Source: Acetatifactor muris (GTDB lineage: Bacteria; Bacillota; Clostridia; Lachnospirales; Lachnospiraceae). Taken from it: DNA of 64,000 bases. The stretch lies in contig NZ_JANJZD010000004.1 in NCBI RefSeq assembly GCF_024623325.1, positions 124,001 to 188,000 of the forward strand, written 5' to 3'. Made by a program: the position numbers and the translations under genes. The first letter of the stretch is position 1. Each line of letters begins with the position of its first letter. This document shows, piece after piece, positions 61,450 through 64,000 of the stretch. The notes beneath the pieces are model-generated. The model ran no database searches, was not told the origin of the DNA, and saw only the letters and a list, made by a program, of their open reading frames with translations.

Positions 61450-62616
61450 ATGGGAGCGTTTGACACAGGTGAGTACCGCAATATATTTGCGGAAATCGGA
61501 AAGAGCGAAGAAGAAATTGAAGCAAAGCTTCGGGACGCGGTGAATACCTTCTTCTATGGAAGCGAGGAGGAACGCATTTATCATCCGGTTGGAGAGGACA
61601 TGGGGTATCTGGAGGATACCGGGAATCATGACGCCAGAACGGAGGGAATGTCCTACGGAATGATGATGTGCGTTCAGCTGGACATGAAGGAGGAGTTCGA
61701 CCGCATCTGGAAATGGTCTAAAACGTACATGTACATGGAAGAAGGAGAAAACGAGGGATACTTTGCCTGGAGCTGTAAGGTGAACGGGGAGAAAAACGCT
61801 CACGGGCCTGCGCCGGACGGAGAGGAGTATTATGCCATGGCGCTGTTCTTCGCTTCTCACAGATGGGGAGACGGTGAGGGGATTTATGCTTATTCCCGGG
61901 AGGCCCAAAACATTTTGAAAGCCTGTGTACATAAGGGAGAAAACGGCAGGCCGGGAGCAGCCATGTGGAACCGGGAGAATAAGCAGATTCTGTTTGTGCC
62001 TGGCAGCCCTTTTACGGATCCTTCCTATCATCTGCCTCATTACTATGAACTGTTCGCGCTCTGGGCGGACGAGGAGGACAGGGAGTTCTGGAAGCAGGCG
62101 GCCCGGGCCAGCAGAGAGTACCTGGTGAAGGCCTGTCATCCTGTGACGGGACTGAATCCGGAGTACGGAGAATTTGATGGAAGTCCCATGAACAGGAAAA
62201 TGCCCTGGGGGCATACACACGGGCAGTTCTACAGCGATGCCTACAGGACTGCGGCGAATATCGGTCTGGACTGTGCCTGGTTCGGGAAAGACGAGGGACA
62301 TTACGCAGCGCCCCTTCGGATGATGCGTTTCCTGGGGACAGATCTGGAGGCGGCAAGATGTGTGTTTGAGGTGGACGGCACGCCGGTGGACAGAACGGTA
62401 CTGCATCCGGTGGGGCTGCTTGCCACGACTGCACAGGGCGCGCTGACGGTAGAAAAGGACGATTCCACAGACCCTGAAAGCGACTGGAATGTGGCGAGGC
62501 GATGGGTGGAATGGTTCTGGAATCAGCCGCTGCGCAAAGGCGGCAGAAGGTATTACGACAACTGTCTGTACCTGTTTGCTCTGCTGGCGCTCAGTGGAAA
62601 GTATAGAATTTATTAA
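61450..62616 (+). CDS. GH8 reducing-end xylose-releasing exo-oligoxylanase-like enzyme
   Basis: A 388-residue cytosolic glycosidase without signal peptide. GH8 features are visible: DARTEGMSYGMMMCVQLDMK with the probable general acid Glu65, WSKTYMYMEEGENEGYFAWS, and HTHGQFYSDAYRTAANIGLD with the probable base Asp263. Close similarity in layout to Rex enzymes suggests it removes xylose from the reducing end of imported xylo-oligosaccharides. AAAGGAG precedes the ATG. The SGNH esterase starts 3 bases after its stop. Confidence 0.9.
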   Translation: MGAFDTGEYRNIFAEIGKSEEEIEAKLRDAVNTFFYGSEEERIYHPVGEDMGYLEDTGNHDARTEGMSYGMMMCVQLDMKEEFDRIWKWSKTYMYMEEGENEGYFAWSCKVNGEKNAHGPAPDGEEYYAMALFFASHRWGDGEGIYAYSREAQNILKACVHKGENGRPGAAMWNRENKQILFVPGSPFTDPSYHLPHYYELFALWADEEDREFWKQAARASREYLVKACHPVTGLNPEYGEFDGSPMNRKMPWGHTHGQFYSDAYRTAANIGLDCAWFGKDEGHYAAPLRMMRFLGTDLEAARCVFEVDGTPVDRTVLHPVGLLATTAQGALTVEKDDSTDPESDWNVARRWVEWFWNQPLRKGGRRYYDNCLYLFALLALSGKYRIY

Positions 62617-62619
62617 AAT

Positions 62620-64000
62620 ATGCGGAATTGGAATTATATGAGAGAGAGACAACAGTTTTATATTGTTCGGAACAAGGAAATTGTCAGCAGATTTTTCCCG
62701 CCTGTGGGTAAGAACGTTCAGTTCCTTTTTATGGACAGTGAAAGGCTTGCAGGCAGCGCGCGCATTGTGGGAAATGTTACAGATGAGAATATGCTGAAGC
62801 TGCTGGCCACGGCGGAGGGATTCCGCAGACTGGTGTACGGCATGGGAATCTCGGTGGAAATGACAGAGGGAAAGAGCGACACAGTGGATTTTGTCTTTCG
62901 GATGTCGGCAGAAGATGCCGGGCAGTCCGGAACAGAGCTCAGAATTCCGCTGCCTGTGGACGGAACGGAAAAAAGGGTGTGTCTGGCGGACTTCCAATGG
63001 TCGGAGAAGGATGACAGGCCAGGAATGATGGGATTTGAATTCCCGGTGGAGGGAGATCTGGCCAGGGCGACGGTGAGGCTCTATCTTCAGGATGGCTATG
63101 AGGCCCCGGAGGAAATCGCAGAGGGGACGGCGGATCTGGAATCAGAGGCATATGCTGAAATGCTGCGGAAATCCCTGATGCAGACAGGGAATCCTGCCAG
63201 GCTGCAGAAAGCATTGGAAAAGGCCAGGCGGGGTGAGCCTGTGACCATGGCCTTTATCGGCGGCTCCATTACCGAGGGAGCAGGAGCGATTCCGAATCAC
63301 ACGGGATGCTATGCATTTAAGACGTTTCAGCGGTTCTGTGAGCTGGCCGGAAAGAGCACAGAGGAAAATGTGCACTACATAAAAGCCGGCGTGGGAGGAA
63401 CGCCTTCCGAGCTGGGAATGATACGGTATGAGCGGGATGTGCTTCGAAACGGCAGCGTGGAGCCGGATATTGTGGTGGTGGAATTTGCGGTGAACGATGC
63501 GGATGACGAGACCGGAGGAGCCTGCTATGACTCTCTGGTGAGAAAGATATTGTCGGCGGAGAACAGACCGGCCGTGATCCTGCTGTTTGCGGTATTTGAC
63601 GACGACTGGAATCTGCAGGAGAGACTGTTCCCTGTGGGGAAAGCCTATGATCTGCCCATGGTGAGTGTAAAAAATGCTGTGGTGGAACAATTTTACCTGG
63701 GTCCGAATCAGGGAAAAGTACTCAGCAGGAATCAGTTTTTTGCAGACTGTTATCACCCTGCAAGCCTGGGACATACGGTTATGGCGGACTGTATTGATTA
63801 TATGATGCGGGCAGTCGACAGACTTCCCGCCCGGGAGGATACTCTGGAGCTGAAGGAGATGACGCCTCCTCTGGGCGGAGACTTTGAGAGGGTGAAACTG
63901 TTCGACAGGGAAAAAGAGGAAGAGGGGATAAAGGTGAACTGCGGAAGCTTCTGTCACAGGGACGAGGAGCTGCAGTTTGTGCCTATGGACAGAGATGTGA
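62620..64000 (+). CDS. SGNH/GDSL acetylesterase-like protein (3' end outside the window)
   Basis: An open frame of at least 460 codons runs off the right edge. The N-terminal ~200 residues look like a beta-sandwich. The SGNH domain follows: block I FIGGSITEGAGA (Ser), block II GVGGTPSE (Gly), block III EFAVND (Asn), block V DCYHPASLGH (Asp/His). Such enzymes deacetylate xylo-oligosaccharides. The start could be ATG 62620 (3 nt after the GH8 stop, coupled) or 62638; neither has a strong site. Confidence 0.85.
   Translation, partial: MRNWNYMRERQQFYIVRNKEIVSRFFPPVGKNVQFLFMDSERLAGSARIVGNVTDENMLKLLATAEGFRRLVYGMGISVEMTEGKSDTVDFVFRMSAEDAGQSGTELRIPLPVDGTEKRVCLADFQWSEKDDRPGMMGFEFPVEGDLARATVRLYLQDGYEAPEEIAEGTADLESEAYAEMLRKSLMQTGNPARLQKALEKARRGEPVTMAFIGGSITEGAGAIPNHTGCYAFKTFQRFCELAGKSTEENVHYIKAGVGGTPSELGMIRYERDVLRNGSVEPDIVVVEFAVNDADDETGGACYDSLVRKILSAENRPAVILLFAVFDDDWNLQERLFPVGKAYDLPMVSVKNAVVEQFYLGPNQGKVLSRNQFFADCYHPASLGHTVMADCIDYMMRAVDRLPAREDTLELKEMTPPLGGDFERVKLFDREKEEEGIKVNCGSFCHRDEELQFVPMDRDV

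Overview
The window looks like chromosome from a low-to-moderate GC, spore-forming Firmicute, most probably a Lachnospiraceae (Clostridium cluster XIVa) gut bacterium. The signs are the S10-spc-alpha gene order, zinc-type S14 and L36, a short S4 without the zinc Cys set, an L17 with an internal insertion, a Spo0A-type DNA-binding protein, a SpoVB-like flippase, RqcH, an ECF transporter cassette beside truA-rplM-rpsI, and a polysaccharide-type ABC system with LytS/YesM-YesN-type signalling. The genus cannot be fixed from sequence alone. No tRNA, rRNA, CRISPR array, prophage or IS transposase was seen.

Layout. 1-15,071: end of the S10 operon, then spc and alpha operons (rplW to rplQ, with secY, adk, map, a KOW protein, infA and rpoA), closed by a GNRA-loop terminator. 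15,139-22,285: a MATE transporter, a VanY-like peptidase, ecfA1-ecfA2-ecfT, truA, then rplM-rpsI with its own promoter and terminator. 22,311-26,718: a small AT-rich zeta-toxin-like pair, a GNAT enzyme, a 74-residue protein of unknown role, a TlpA-like thioredoxin, holA and a receiver-less Spo0A-like protein. 26,832-37,450: glgA, a SpoVB/MurJ-like flippase, rqcH, a small membrane protein, a GNAT, secA, a 54-codon gene and prfB. 37,562-51,006: a glycosidase-like protein, three small reverse-strand genes, a phosphohexomutase, tex, and a MarR regulator with a two-subunit ABC exporter. 51,281-64,000: a carboxylesterase, a histidine kinase with a frameshifted response regulator, a lipoprotein/two-permease sugar importer, an AraC regulator, a GH8 exo-oligoxylanase-like enzyme and a truncated SGNH esterase. 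This last block reads as a xylo-oligosaccharide uptake and degradation locus.

The most interesting non-coding content is three families of structured intergenic repeats. Family 1 (four copies: 5289, 11494, 35838, 36185) has an outer 8-bp stem, an inner 15-position stem, an 11-nt loop, an ATG bulge and a second hairpin. The stems change sequence between copies while pairing is kept. Family 2 (6956 and 43219, with a degenerate third at 43322) is a 32-bp palindrome; both main copies sit between 8-bp direct repeats exactly 40 nt apart. Family 3 is a 166-bp unit, duplicated in tandem between the two ABC exporter genes, with a diverged relative in front of the response regulator. It folds into a long imperfect hairpin and ends in the downstream gene's ribosome binding site.

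Other points of note: prfB has a +1 frameshift site in which the in-frame stop is TAA instead of the usual TGA. The YesN-like regulator is broken at a run of eight G. The marR promoter contains two GTTAG-N4-CTAAC boxes 20 bp apart, covering its -10 element. The secA transcript is predicted to begin with a 20-bp hairpin.
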